Shown one piece after another: positions 23,694 to 32,192 of a stretch of 64,000 nucleotides of DNA (within the stretch, counting starts at the first letter, position 1; every line of letters begins with the position of its first letter). The notes under the pieces were generated by a model. That model was not told the DNA's origin, made no database searches, and saw only the letters and a list, made by a program, of their open reading frames with translations. The translations under genes and the position numbers were made by a program. This stretch comes from Actinoallomurus bryophytorum (lineage in GTDB: Bacteria; Actinomycetota; Actinomycetes; Streptosporangiales; Streptosporangiaceae): the NCBI RefSeq assembly GCF_006716425.1, contig NZ_VFOZ01000001.1, positions 620,001-684,000 of the forward strand, in the 5' to 3' direction.

Positions 23694-24518
23694 TCATTTC
23701 CCCGCGGCCAGCAGCGCAAGCAGGTGTTCCGCCTGGCCCGCGATGGTGCCGGGCGGGTTGCGAGGATTGTCCGGATCCTCGGACAGCACGGACAGGAACC
23801 AGAACAGCGCGAGCAGCCGCCTGCAGTCGGCGAGCCGCGTGCTCTCCGCCGCGGTCAGCTCGAACCGCGACAGCAGCGCCGTCGGGTCGAAGGCGTCATG
23901 CGCGCGGGCGGACAGGTGCTCGAGGACCTCGGCGACCTCATAGGCACGGTCGCTCCTGCCGGAGAACTCGAAGTCCACCACCCGGATCCGCGACCCGTCC
24001 CACAGGAAGTTGGCCAGGTTGCCGTCCCCGGATCCGAAGACCGGCGGGAGCTCGGCGGCGAAGACCTCGTCCAGCCGGGGCCGCGCGACCCAGTCGGTGA
24101 CCGCGCCGAACGCCTGCGCCGCCAGAGGGTCGGCGACCGGCGGCGGTCGTCTCGCGCACCACGCACGGAGGTTGCGGAGGGCGTCCCGCGGATGCAGAAG
24201 GCGGGACGGCAGACGGCGGAGGACCTCGGGTGGGATCGCCCGCTGGAGCGTCTCGACGGCCTCGGCCAGGGCGGCGGTCTGCCCGGCCGTCACGGGCGCG
24301 GCGAGGGGGACGCCGTCCAGACGTGACATCTCGACGGCCGGTGGATCGGCGTCCAGGTCGGCGCGCAGCGGCTCCGGCGCCAGCCCGGGAGCGTACTCGG
24401 CGAGCAGGGTGAGCGCGCGCCACTCACGTCCGTGCTGGTCCAGATCCCAGGACCGGAACCGTTTGACCACCACCGCCGGGCCGAGCGCGACCGCATGGGT
24501 GTTCGCCCGATCGGCCAT
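23694..24518 (-). CDS. Aminoglycoside-phosphotransferase-family protein
   Basis: A 274-residue APH/choline-kinase-fold protein. Seen: N-lobe Lys in AVVVKRFRSWDLDQHGREW, the Brenner-like loop GSGDGNLANFLWD (catalytic Asp and Asn) and the metal-binding DFEFSGRSDRAYEVAEVLEHLS. The usual His of HGD is replaced by Gly-Ser. The hydrophobic C-terminal part LLALFWFLSVL is typical. It phosphorylates an unknown small molecule; resistance should not be assumed. It is downstream of the phytase-domain gene on the same strand with a 69-nt gap. Confidence 0.82.
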   Translation of the reverse strand: MADRANTHAVALGPAVVVKRFRSWDLDQHGREWRALTLLAEYAPGLAPEPLRADLDADPPAVEMSRLDGVPLAAPVTAGQTAALAEAVETLQRAIPPEVLRRLPSRLLHPRDALRNLRAWCARRPPPVADPLAAQAFGAVTDWVARPRLDEVFAAELPPVFGSGDGNLANFLWDGSRIRVVDFEFSGRSDRAYEVAEVLEHLSARAHDAFDPTALLSRFELTAAESTRLADCRRLLALFWFLSVLSEDPDNPRNPPGTIAGQAEHLLALLAAGK

Positions 24519-24587
24519 CTCCCGCTCCCGTCGCCGCCGGTCCGGCCGCAGGTCACGGCTGGACCGGCACCGACACTACCGACCGTG

Positions 24588-26216
24588 CTACCGGCCGTGG
24601 CCGCCGGCCACCCGGATGGTCACGGTCGCGGTACGGGTGACGGCGGGGAGCTTCGTGGTGTCGATGACCAGGTACTCGCCGTCGTCCTGGGTGCCGTTCG
24701 GCAGCGTCTTGACGTGCAGCGGGAACGGCGGCACGTCCGACGTGACACCGTCGACGCCGAAGTCGTTGTCGTTGCTGACGACGATGGTGCGCCCGCCGTC
24801 CGTGGTCGCGACCCCCTCGACCTTGTCGTGGCCGAAGAAGCCGCCCGTGGGGTCGAGGCGGGTCACCAGGCCGCCCAGGTCGACGTCCAGGCTCTTGCGC
24901 ACCGGGGTGACGCCCACGCCGGCCAGGTCCTTGCCCGACTGCGCGGTGTCGTCCGTACCGACGTACGCGTCGATCGTCCTGCCGCCCACGAGCAGGCCGC
25001 CCTTGGCCGCGTCGTAGGTGGCCCCGGGCACCGACGCGTGCGGGCCGACATCGGTCGCGCCCCTCAGGTCGATCTTGAACAGCTTCTTGAAGGCGTTCGG
25101 CTCGAAACCGCCGTCACGCTCGTCGACGAGGAACGTGGTGGCGCTGAGCGCGGTGATCTCGCTGACCGCCCCGCTGTTGTCCTTGGGGTCGTCGAGGAGG
25201 TAGATGTACTCGTGCGTGGTCCGCGTGCGCAGGTCGTACGTCACGATGCGCAGCGTGGTGACGTTCGCCGGCTTGGCGGTGACGTCCGGCTGCTGCAGCG
25301 CCGACTGCATCATCCCCACCAGCGTCCTGCCGTCCGGGGTGACGGTGAGGCCCTCCATGCCCTTGTTCGGCACCCGGTTGGCGAGCTCGCGCGGAAGCGA
25401 GCCGTCGAAGGGCGAGAGCCGCTGCGTCGCCCGGCCGCCGCGGTCGAAGTGCGTGATGAACGGGCCGTACTCGTCCGACACCCAGAAGCCGCCGTCCGGC
25501 ATGGCGACCAGGCCTTCGGAGTCATAGCCCGACGCGTCCGGCGCCAGCGCCGCGCCATCGCGGTCGACGAGGTTCTCACCGGTCGTGGCCTGGGGGTTCA
25601 CCCGGCCCGAGTACGGGGTGCCGTCCGCCTCCCGCAGCGGGATCGTCTTCTCCAGTACGGCCTTGCGGTCGACGAGGCGGAACCTGCCGATCGCCGGGGT
25701 GAAGCCGGGCAGCGGGAGGATCTTCTCCCCGCCGGGACCGTCGACGTTCGGGCCGCGGTCGGTCAGGCCGTAGTACTCATCGCGCGAGCCGGGTACCGGG
25801 GCCAGCGACGAGCCGTAGGCGCCGCCCGTGATCGGCACGCCGCCGATCGTGGCCAGCGGGGGCAGGTGCGTCGGGTACAGGCCCACGGCGTCGCTGACCG
25901 TGTAGTCGAACGTGTCCGTGCCGACGAAGCCCGCGGCGGGCGTGTAGCGGAAGGAGCCGTCGGCGTTCAGGCTCAGCGACCCGTGGGCCGGCGAGGTGTG
26001 CGAGGTCAGCGTGATCCGGTCACCGGTGTCGTTGCGGAAGAGCCCCGCCGCGTCGAGGGTGTGACCGGCCCGCGTTCCGTAGGCGTCGTCGCGTGCCGTG
26101 AGCGCGTGGCCGTGCGCGTGTGCCGCCCCGGCGGCCTCCGCGGTCCCACCCCCCGTCAGCGCCAGGGTCAGCGTCGCGGCGGCGGTGATGGCGGTGGTGG
26201 CGTTCAGGCGATTCAT
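24588..26216 (-). CDS. Secreted esterase-like/phytase-like beta-propeller protein
   Basis: A 542-residue exported protein. The signal peptide (MNRLNATTAITAAATLTLAL, cleaved near AEA-AG) is followed by a cadherin/VCBS-like Ig module (about 45-115: RNDTGDRITLTSHTSPAHGSL without its ends) and an esterase-like-activity-of-phytase domain (from about 130), with DSEGLVAMPDGGFWVSDEYGP, GMEGLTVTPDGRTLVGMMQS, VEGVATTDGGRTIVVSNDND and a C-terminal strand. The family is calcium-binding; some members are phytases or alkaline phosphatases, most are untested. GGGGAGG precedes ATG 26216. It probably scavenges phosphate esters outside the cell (inference). Confidence 0.88.
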   Translation of the reverse strand: MNRLNATTAITAAATLTLALTGGGTAEAAGAAHAHGHALTARDDAYGTRAGHTLDAAGLFRNDTGDRITLTSHTSPAHGSLSLNADGSFRYTPAAGFVGTDTFDYTVSDAVGLYPTHLPPLATIGGVPITGGAYGSSLAPVPGSRDEYYGLTDRGPNVDGPGGEKILPLPGFTPAIGRFRLVDRKAVLEKTIPLREADGTPYSGRVNPQATTGENLVDRDGAALAPDASGYDSEGLVAMPDGGFWVSDEYGPFITHFDRGGRATQRLSPFDGSLPRELANRVPNKGMEGLTVTPDGRTLVGMMQSALQQPDVTAKPANVTTLRIVTYDLRTRTTHEYIYLLDDPKDNSGAVSEITALSATTFLVDERDGGFEPNAFKKLFKIDLRGATDVGPHASVPGATYDAAKGGLLVGGRTIDAYVGTDDTAQSGKDLAGVGVTPVRKSLDVDLGGLVTRLDPTGGFFGHDKVEGVATTDGGRTIVVSNDNDFGVDGVTSDVPPFPLHVKTLPNGTQDDGEYLVIDTTKLPAVTRTATVTIRVAGGHGR

Positions 26217-26561
26217 TCGATCCTCCCCGGCCCGTCGCACGACGTGCCGACCGAGCAGTTTGATCAACCGGGATGGCCGGGTGCGGTCAGACGGCCGATG
26301 CCGAGGTGAACGACACACGACGCTTGCCCGTATTCGCCCTGCTCAGCGCCCGGGTCTTTTGCGCTGTCTTCGCTCTTTATCCCGTCAAGAGCTTGATGTA
26401 CCCTCAGTAACTGAACCAGTACATTAGGTAGTCTCGGGGGCGACAGGGGGTGGCGCGGTCCATGGCGTACGCGCCGCCCGGCCCCATCTCCGATCGATGG
26501 CAGTCCTGCCCGACGTATCGCTCGCCCAGGCCTGATTCCCCAACTTTGGAGACGCCTCGTC
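26217..26561. other. Divergent spacer before the MFS gene
   Basis: 345 bp without a gene. It is AT-richer around 26350-26430 and contains the palindrome at 26397-26423. Promoters for both the phytase-like gene (minus) and the MFS gene (plus) should lie here. Confidence 0.6.
26397..26423. promoter_or_regulatory. Operator-like palindrome upstream of the MFS gene
   Basis: TGTAC (26397-26401) faces GTACA (26419-26423) around an inner CAGTAACTG palindrome (26405-26413). This nested symmetry in the only promoter region of the MFS-YceI unit suggests a dimeric regulator, but no regulator gene is adjacent. Confidence 0.4.
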
Positions 26562-28943
26562 ATGTCGATGACCGCACCGGTCTCCGGCCCACCTGTCCCC
26601 CGGCGCTGGATCGCCCTGGTCTTCATAGCGCTGGCCCAGCTGATGGTCGTCCTCGACGCGACCATCGTGAACATCGCCCTGCCGTCCGCCCAGAGGGCCC
26701 TGGAGATCTCCGACGCGAACCGCCAATGGATGATCACCGCGTACACGCTCGCGTTCGGCGGTTTACTCCTGTTCGGCGGCAGGGTCGGCGACCTCATGGG
26801 CCGCAGGCGCGCCTTTCTCATCGGCCTCGTCGGCTTCGCGGGGGCCTCGGCCCTGGGCGGCGCCGCCGTCAACGAGGGCATGCTGCTCGGCGCGCGTGCG
26901 CTGCAGGGAGCGTTCGGCGCGCTGCTGGCCCCGTCGGCGCTGTCGCTGCTCGCCGTGACGTTCACCGCCCCGAAGGAGCGGGCCAAGGCGTTCGGCATCT
27001 ACGGCGCGATCGCGGGCGGTGGCGCGGCCATCGGGCTGATCGTCGGCGGCCTGCTCACCGAATACCTCAACTGGCGCTGGGCGCTGTACGTCAACGTGCC
27101 GGTCGCCGCCATCGGGCTCACCGGCGGGCTGCTCTTCGTACGCGACCCGGTCACCGCGCGGGGCCGCGGCCGCCTCGACCTGCCCGGCGTCGTCCTGGTC
27201 ACCACGGGCCTGATCGCGCTGGTCTACGGCTTCACCCGAGCCGAGTCCGAGGGCTGGGGCGAACCCGGCGTGGTCGGCCTGCTCACGGTGGCGGGCGTGC
27301 TGCTGGTGGCGTTCGCCGTGGTGGAGAGCCTGACCAGGGAGCCGTTGCTGCCGCTGCGGGTGATCCTGGACCGCAACCGCGGCGGCGCCTACCTGTCGGT
27401 CGGCCTGTCGGTGATCGGGATGTTCGGGCTGTTCCTGTTCCTGACCTACTACCTGCAGAACGTCAAGCACTACTCACCCGTCCGGACCGGCCTGGCGTTC
27501 CTGCCGATGACCGCCGGCATGATCACGGGTTCGACGCAGATCGCCGCGCGGCTGATGAACCGCGTGCCGGCGCGCCTGCTGATGGTGCCCGGTCTCCTCG
27601 TGGCCGCGACGGGCGTCGCGCTGCTGACCCGGCTGCAGGTCGACAGCGCGTACGCCGCCCTGGTCCTGCCCTCACAGCTCCTGCTCGGCATCGGGCTCGG
27701 CACGGCGCTCATGCCCGCGATGAACCTCGCCACGGCGGGCGTCGACTCACGCGACGCGGGTGTCGCCTCGGCCATGGTGAACACCTCCCAGCAGGTCGGC
27801 GGCTCGCTCGGCACCGCCCTGCTGAACACCATCGGCGCCACCGCGACCACCGGCTACATCGCGACGCACGCGGGGAGCCGGCCCTCGGCGGGTATCGCGG
27901 CGGCCGGCCTGGTGCACGGCTTCACCGTCGCCCTCTGGTGGGCGATGGGCGTCATCTGCCTGGCCGCGCTCGCCGTCGCCGTGCTGATCAACAGCAGGGG
28001 CGAGCGCAGGGCCGCGCGGGTCGCCGCCGAGCCCGGGGTGCCGGAGCCGGTCATCGCGGAGGCCCCGCGCACCAGGGAGCTCGCGTCCGTCGGCGCGCGC
28101 GCCGAGCCGCCGCACGACGACGGCACGCACGCGCGGCCCGCGTACGCCCCGAGGGTGTCCGCGGCGTTCGGTGACGTCGGCGCCCGGGTCCACGGCCGGG
28201 TACGCGGTGGCGACGGAGGCCCGGTCGTGGGTGCGGCGCTCACGCTGATCGACCTCGGCGGACGCCAGGTCGACCGTGCGGGCACCCGCGCCGACGGCTC
28301 GTACATGCTGGCGGCGCCCGGTTCGGGTCCGTACATGCTGATCGCGGCGGCCGACGGCCACCAGCCGCAGGCGGCCACCGTCATGGTCGGCGACGAGCCG
28401 CTCGGCTATGACGTGACGCTTTCGGGCACCTCCGGCCTGTCCGGCATCGTGCGCAGCGCCGCGACCGGCGCGCGGGTCAAGGGCGCGATGGTCGTGGTGA
28501 CCGACGCGCACGGCGAGGTGATCGCCTCCGCGGAGACGGGGCGCGACGGGGAGTTCTCCTTCGACGACCTCGTCTCCGGCACCTTCGTCGTCGCGGTGAG
28601 CGGGCGCCGCCACCGGCCCTGCGCGATGCCGGTCGAGGTGGCCGGCCAGGGCACCACGCACTGTGAGGTGGAGCTGCCGCCCGCCGCCCGTGTGCACGGC
28701 ACCGTGCGCGCCGGCACCGACGACCTGCTGCTGGCCGACGCGCGGGTCACCCTTGTCGACGCCGCCGGCAACGTCATCGCCACGGCCACCACCGGCCCCG
28801 ACGGCACGTACGCCTTCGAGGACCTGGACCCCGGGCCGTACACCGTGATCGCCAGCGGCTATCCGCCGGTCGCGGCCACGCTGACGATCGGGCAGGCGGC
28901 CCCCGAGGCGTTCGGCCTCACGCTCAGCCACCCGGACGAGTGA
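26562..28943 (+). CDS. DHA2-type MFS transporter fused to carboxypeptidase-regulatory-like domains
   Basis: A 793-residue membrane protein. Residues 1-485 or so are a 14-helix drug:H+ antiporter-2 transporter (EmrB/QacA type): motif A GGRVGDLMGRRRAF after helix 2, ATIVNIALPSAQRAL in helix 1, and a helix-5 G-rich stretch. A linker of about 60 Ala/Glu/Arg-rich residues leads to three tandem beta-sandwich domains of the CarboxypepD_reg/CnaB type (about 545-625, 626-705 and 706-793), each with VxGxVr, a G-A-xVtL strand, dG-x-aYxfxdLxPGxYtv and a closing strand. Most MFS exporters end after the last helix, so the tail is unusual. The 28-nt gap to a YceI gene bearing a similar domain suggests one operon. 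Confidence 0.9.
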   Translation: MSMTAPVSGPPVPRRWIALVFIALAQLMVVLDATIVNIALPSAQRALEISDANRQWMITAYTLAFGGLLLFGGRVGDLMGRRRAFLIGLVGFAGASALGGAAVNEGMLLGARALQGAFGALLAPSALSLLAVTFTAPKERAKAFGIYGAIAGGGAAIGLIVGGLLTEYLNWRWALYVNVPVAAIGLTGGLLFVRDPVTARGRGRLDLPGVVLVTTGLIALVYGFTRAESEGWGEPGVVGLLTVAGVLLVAFAVVESLTREPLLPLRVILDRNRGGAYLSVGLSVIGMFGLFLFLTYYLQNVKHYSPVRTGLAFLPMTAGMITGSTQIAARLMNRVPARLLMVPGLLVAATGVALLTRLQVDSAYAALVLPSQLLLGIGLGTALMPAMNLATAGVDSRDAGVASAMVNTSQQVGGSLGTALLNTIGATATTGYIATHAGSRPSAGIAAAGLVHGFTVALWWAMGVICLAALAVAVLINSRGERRAARVAAEPGVPEPVIAEAPRTRELASVGARAEPPHDDGTHARPAYAPRVSAAFGDVGARVHGRVRGGDGGPVVGAALTLIDLGGRQVDRAGTRADGSYMLAAPGSGPYMLIAAADGHQPQAATVMVGDEPLGYDVTLSGTSGLSGIVRSAATGARVKGAMVVVTDAHGEVIASAETGRDGEFSFDDLVSGTFVVAVSGRRHRPCAMPVEVAGQGTTHCEVELPPAARVHGTVRAGTDDLLLADARVTLVDAAGNVIATATTGPDGTYAFEDLDPGPYTVIASGYPPVAATLTIGQAAPEAFGLTLSHPDE

Positions 28944-28971
28944 CGTCCTCCGAGAAGGAGCAGGAGTCGTA

Positions 28972-29796
28972 ATGGACAACCGGGGCCTTCGCGCACGGGT
29001 CCGCACCAAGGACGGCTGGGCGCTGCCCCACGCGGTCGTCACGGTCGCCGACATGACGGGCCAGCAGATCTCCCGCGCCCAGGCGGACCACGACGGCGTC
29101 GTGTGCACCGGCCCCTTACCGGCCGGGCGCTACACGGCGATCGTCACGGCCATCGGGTACGCCCCGACGGCGTCGACCGCGAAGATCGGGCCGGCGGGCG
29201 CCGCCGAGCTCGGCACCGTCGTGCTGACCCGCCAGGCCGGCACGGACCTGCCCATGCCCGGACCGTGGACCATCGACCCGGCGCATTCGACCGTCATGGT
29301 CACCGTCCGGCATCTGGGCCTGTCGAGTGTCCACGGCCGGTTCGGGGAGTTCGCCGGCCGCATCGACGTCGCCGCGCACCTCGAGCGGTCCCGGGTGGCG
29401 GCCGAGATCAAGGCCGCCACGATCGACACCGCCGTCGCGATGCGGGACCAGCATCTGCGCGGCCCCGACTTCCTGGACGTCCAGCGCTTCCCGCTCATCA
29501 CGTACACGGGTGCCCGCGTGACACCGGCGGGCGAAGACCGCTGGACCGTGCACGGTGAGCTCTCGCTGAAGGACGTCCGGCGCCCGGTGGAGCTGGACCT
29601 GACCTACCTCGGCACCGGCCCGGACCCGTGGGGCGGCCGCCGTGCGGCGTTCCGCGCGACGACCGAGCTGCGGCGCGAGGACTTCTCCATGGTCTACAAC
29701 CAGATCCTGTCCGCCGGCATCGGCGCGATCGGCACCACCCTCCGCGTGGCCATCGACATCCAGGCCGTACGCGGCGAGCGGCTGCCGCCCGGCTGA
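28972..29796 (+). CDS. YceI-family lipid-binding protein with N-terminal beta-sandwich domain
   Basis: A 274-residue protein. Residues 3-90 form one carboxypeptidase-regulatory-like domain (LRARVRTKDGWALPHAVVTV, DGVVCTGPLPAGRYTAIVTA). Residues 97-272 are YceI: WTIDPAHSTVMVTVRHLGLS, SVHGRFGEFAGRI, RDQHLRGPDFLDVQRFPLIT and the C-terminal R-[ED]-DFSMVYNQ segment. YceI is a lipocalin-like barrel that binds polyisoprenoid or other hydrophobic ligands. There is no signal peptide, so it would stay in the cytoplasm. AAGGAGCAGGAG precedes ATG 28972. It shares its extra domain type with the upstream transporter. Confidence 0.9.
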   Translation: MDNRGLRARVRTKDGWALPHAVVTVADMTGQQISRAQADHDGVVCTGPLPAGRYTAIVTAIGYAPTASTAKIGPAGAAELGTVVLTRQAGTDLPMPGPWTIDPAHSTVMVTVRHLGLSSVHGRFGEFAGRIDVAAHLERSRVAAEIKAATIDTAVAMRDQHLRGPDFLDVQRFPLITYTGARVTPAGEDRWTVHGELSLKDVRRPVELDLTYLGTGPDPWGGRRAAFRATTELRREDFSMVYNQILSAGIGAIGTTLRVAIDIQAVRGERLPPG

Positions 29797-29799
29797 GTC

Positions 29800-30411
29800 T
29801 CAGCGGGGAGGCGAGAAGGACGGGCCGCCGTCCGGCCCGGAACTGGTGCGTTCGGCCAGGCCTGCGGCCATGCCCTCCAGGTCGAGGCCCTGCCGGGTCA
29901 GATCGCCGCTGAGCGTGTCCATGATGGTCAGCGTCACGTGCAGGAAGACGTCCGGCGCGAGGCGGCGCACCTCGGCCTCGTACACGCGGTGCGCCTCGGG
30001 GTTGCCGGTCAGCGCGGCCAGCACGCCCGAGCGCACCCGCTGGCTCATCGTGCGCCACACCTGCTCACGCTCGGGTATCACGCCGGACCGCCACGGGCCG
30101 TCGTAGTCGAGGGAGCGGATCAGGTCACCCGCCGGTGAGCCGGAGCGCAGGTCCCACAGCACCGACCAGAACGCGATGAGCCAGTTCATTCCGGTGAGCA
30201 CGCGCAGCGGGTCGGTGTCCATCGCGCCGAACAGCTCGGCCTGCGGGTGGTCGTCCTCGCGGAAGGCCAGCGCCTCGATCCGGACGACGTCCTCGATCGC
30301 CAGCAGCTCGGAGGGGGGACGGCGGAGCACGGTCGAACGCCCGGAAACCGTATCCCGTAGTTCGACCCCGTCTCCCTGCGGCAGGGTCGACCACATATAG
30401 GGCCCGGACAT
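29800..30411 (-). CDS. Conserved-looking hypothetical protein
   Basis: A 203-residue mainly helical protein without signal peptide or membrane helix. It has a short beta-rich start (GDGVELRDTVSGRSTVLRR), a helical middle (MNWLIAFWSVLWDLRSGSPAGDLIRSL) and a helical C-terminus ending in a Gly/Pro-rich tail. I do not recognise a family. ATG 30411 is chosen; GTG 30417 is two codons upstream and neither has a strong ribosome site. The stop is 3 nt from the convergent YceI stop. Confidence 0.65.
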   Translation of the reverse strand: MSGPYMWSTLPQGDGVELRDTVSGRSTVLRRPPSELLAIEDVVRIEALAFREDDHPQAELFGAMDTDPLRVLTGMNWLIAFWSVLWDLRSGSPAGDLIRSLDYDGPWRSGVIPEREQVWRTMSQRVRSGVLAALTGNPEAHRVYEAEVRRLAPDVFLHVTLTIMDTLSGDLTRQGLDLEGMAAGLAERTSSGPDGGPSFSPPR

Positions 30412-30547
30412 GATCACAACCGTAGGACGAACGCGCCACGAACGCGGTTCCAGCCCGCTGCCCGCATTCGGCCACCCTTCTCCGATACCCGACTCATGGT
30501 CTCACGCCGTACGCCGGGTACTGCCGGAACGCGCTGCCGGCCGCCGG

Positions 30548-31753
30548 TCAGGACCGTTCGCGGACGCGACGTTCGAGGAAGGCGCGTTCGGCCGGAGGCG
30601 GCTCGAGGCTCAGCGCGGTGCGGTAGGCGGTCAGGGCCTCGTCGCGGCGGCCCAGGCGGCTCAGGAGCTCGGCCCGCGCGATGTGCAGCTGAGGCCAGCC
30701 GGCCAGCCGCGGATGCTCGCGCACGCCGTCCAGGATCTTCAGGCCCGCCGCCGGGCCGTCCGCCATGCCGACCGCGACGGCGCGGTTCGCCTCCACCACC
30801 GGGGACGGCTCGTAGCGGAGGAGTTCCCGGTAGAGCGCCGCGATCTGCGGCCAGTCGGTGACCGGAGCGGCCGAGTGACAGGCGGCGATCGCGGCGTGCA
30901 CCTGGTAGGGCCCCGGCCGCCCCATCCGTAGGGCGTGCTCGACGAGTGCCTCACCCTCGTTGATCATCTCGGTGTTCCAGCGGCTCCGGTCCTGGTCCTC
31001 CAGCAGGACGAGCGAGCCGCCGTCGTCGGTACGCGCGTCACGGCGTGCGTCGGTGAGCAGCAGCAGGGCCAGCAGGCCGACGACCTCCGGCTCACCGGGC
31101 ATGAGACGGGCGAGCACGCGGGCCAGCCGGACCGCCGTGTCACAGAGATCGCCGCGGACCAGCGACGGCCCGCCGGAGGCCCGATGCCCTTCGGTGAACA
31201 CGAGATAGACGACGCGCAGCACGGCGTCCAGGCGCGGCGCCAGGTACGCGGCGCCGGGCACGCCGAAGGAGATCCCCGCCTGTCTGATCTTGCGCTTGGC
31301 ACGTACGAGCCGCTGCGCCATCGTCGGCTCCGGCACCAGGAACGCGGCGGCGATCTCGGCGGTGCCCAGTCCGCAGACCGAGCGCAGCGTTAGCGCCACG
31401 CGTACCCCCGGATCGAGGGACGGGTGGCAGCACAGGAAGATCAGGGCGAGCTCGTCGTCCAGGATCGGGCCCTCCGCGGGCGGGGCCCCGCCGGCGTCGC
31501 GTACCGCCACGGTCTCCTTCTCCACGCGCCTGGAGTCACGTCGCAGCCGGTCGAGGGCCTTGTGCCGGGCCACCCCGACCAGCCACGCCCGCGGATTGGC
31601 CGGCACGCCCTCGGACGGCCACCGGTCCAGCGCCACGACGCAGGCGTCCTGGACGGCGTCCTCGGCCACCTCGAGGTCGCCCACGAGACGGGTGGTCGCG
31701 GCGACCGCCGCGCCCCAGTGGGCGCGGAACAGGTCGCCGTACCGGCCGTTCAG
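30548..31753 (-). CDS. ECF sigma factor, ECF42-type with C-terminal extension
   Basis: A 401-residue sigma factor far longer than a minimal ECF. Sigma-2 (LFRAHWGAAVAATTRLVGD, then AEDAVQDACVVALDRWP) and sigma-4 (GLGTAEIAAAFLVPEPTMAQ RLVRAKRKIR) lie in the first 180 residues, followed by a DUF6596/TPR-like C-terminal part (AVVxGYLALEPT-like helices). This architecture with a DGPF/YCII partner defines group ECF42; there is no anti-sigma gene. The start is probably CTG 31753: GGAGG lies 7 nt upstream and it overlaps the partner's stop as CTGA. The only ATG in frame (31855) would overlap the partner by about 100 nt. Confidence 0.85.
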   Translation of the reverse strand: MNGRYGDLFRAHWGAAVAATTRLVGDLEVAEDAVQDACVVALDRWPSEGVPANPRAWLVGVARHKALDRLRRDSRRVEKETVAVRDAGGAPPAEGPILDDELALIFLCCHPSLDPGVRVALTLRSVCGLGTAEIAAAFLVPEPTMAQRLVRAKRKIRQAGISFGVPGAAYLAPRLDAVLRVVYLVFTEGHRASGGPSLVRGDLCDTAVRLARVLARLMPGEPEVVGLLALLLLTDARRDARTDDGGSLVLLEDQDRSRWNTEMINEGEALVEHALRMGRPGPYQVHAAIAACHSAAPVTDWPQIAALYRELLRYEPSPVVEANRAVAVGMADGPAAGLKILDGVREHPRLAGWPQLHIARAELLSRLGRRDEALTAYRTALSLEPPPAERAFLERRVRERS

Positions 31754-32103
31754 GCGGGCACCTCCACCGGTACGAGAGGTCGCACCTCCACCGACCCGCC
31801 GTTCGCCGCGGGCATCAGGGCCGCCCACCTGAGCGCCTCGTCCAGGTCGGCGCACTCGACCAGGGTGTACCCGCCGAAGTGCTCCTTGATCTCGGCGGCC
31901 GGGCCGTCGGTGAGCAGGGTCTCACCGTCGCGGACCTGTACGGTCGTGGACGCGGAGACCGGCTGCAGCGGCGCGCAGTCGATCAGCACCCCCGCCTTGG
32001 CCAGCGCTTCGTTGGCGGCCTTGTACGCGGTGTAGGTCTCCCGCTGCTCCTCGGCACTCTGCTCGTCGAGCGGCGTTCCGTACAGCAAGAACAGGTACTT
32101 CAT
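31750..32103 (-). CDS. YCII-related DGPF-domain protein
   Basis: A 117-residue dimeric alpha/beta-barrel protein of the YCII/DGPF type: start KYLFLLYGTP, LLTDGPAAEIKEHFGGYTLVE (motif DGPF reads DGPA here) and ALRWAALMPAA. Such proteins are the fixed partners of ECF42 sigma factors and may sense or process an unknown ligand. It overlaps the downstream sigma gene by four bases, so the two are translationally coupled. Confidence 0.9.
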   Translation of the reverse strand: MKYLFLLYGTPLDEQSAEEQRETYTAYKAANEALAKAGVLIDCAPLQPVSASTTVQVRDGETLLTDGPAAEIKEHFGGYTLVECADLDEALRWAALMPAANGGSVEVRPLVPVEVPA

Positions 32104-32192
32104 CCCGAACCCCTCTCGTGGCCGCCGATCGGCCTCTGCATGTAGTCGAACGGCCGGCCTCCGGATCGACAGCGAGCGGGAGATTTTCCCCA

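Noticed and set aside
23694-24518. APH-like gene as an antibiotic-resistance gene
   Set aside because: The family is broad and the HGD motif is altered; nothing in the context supports resistance.
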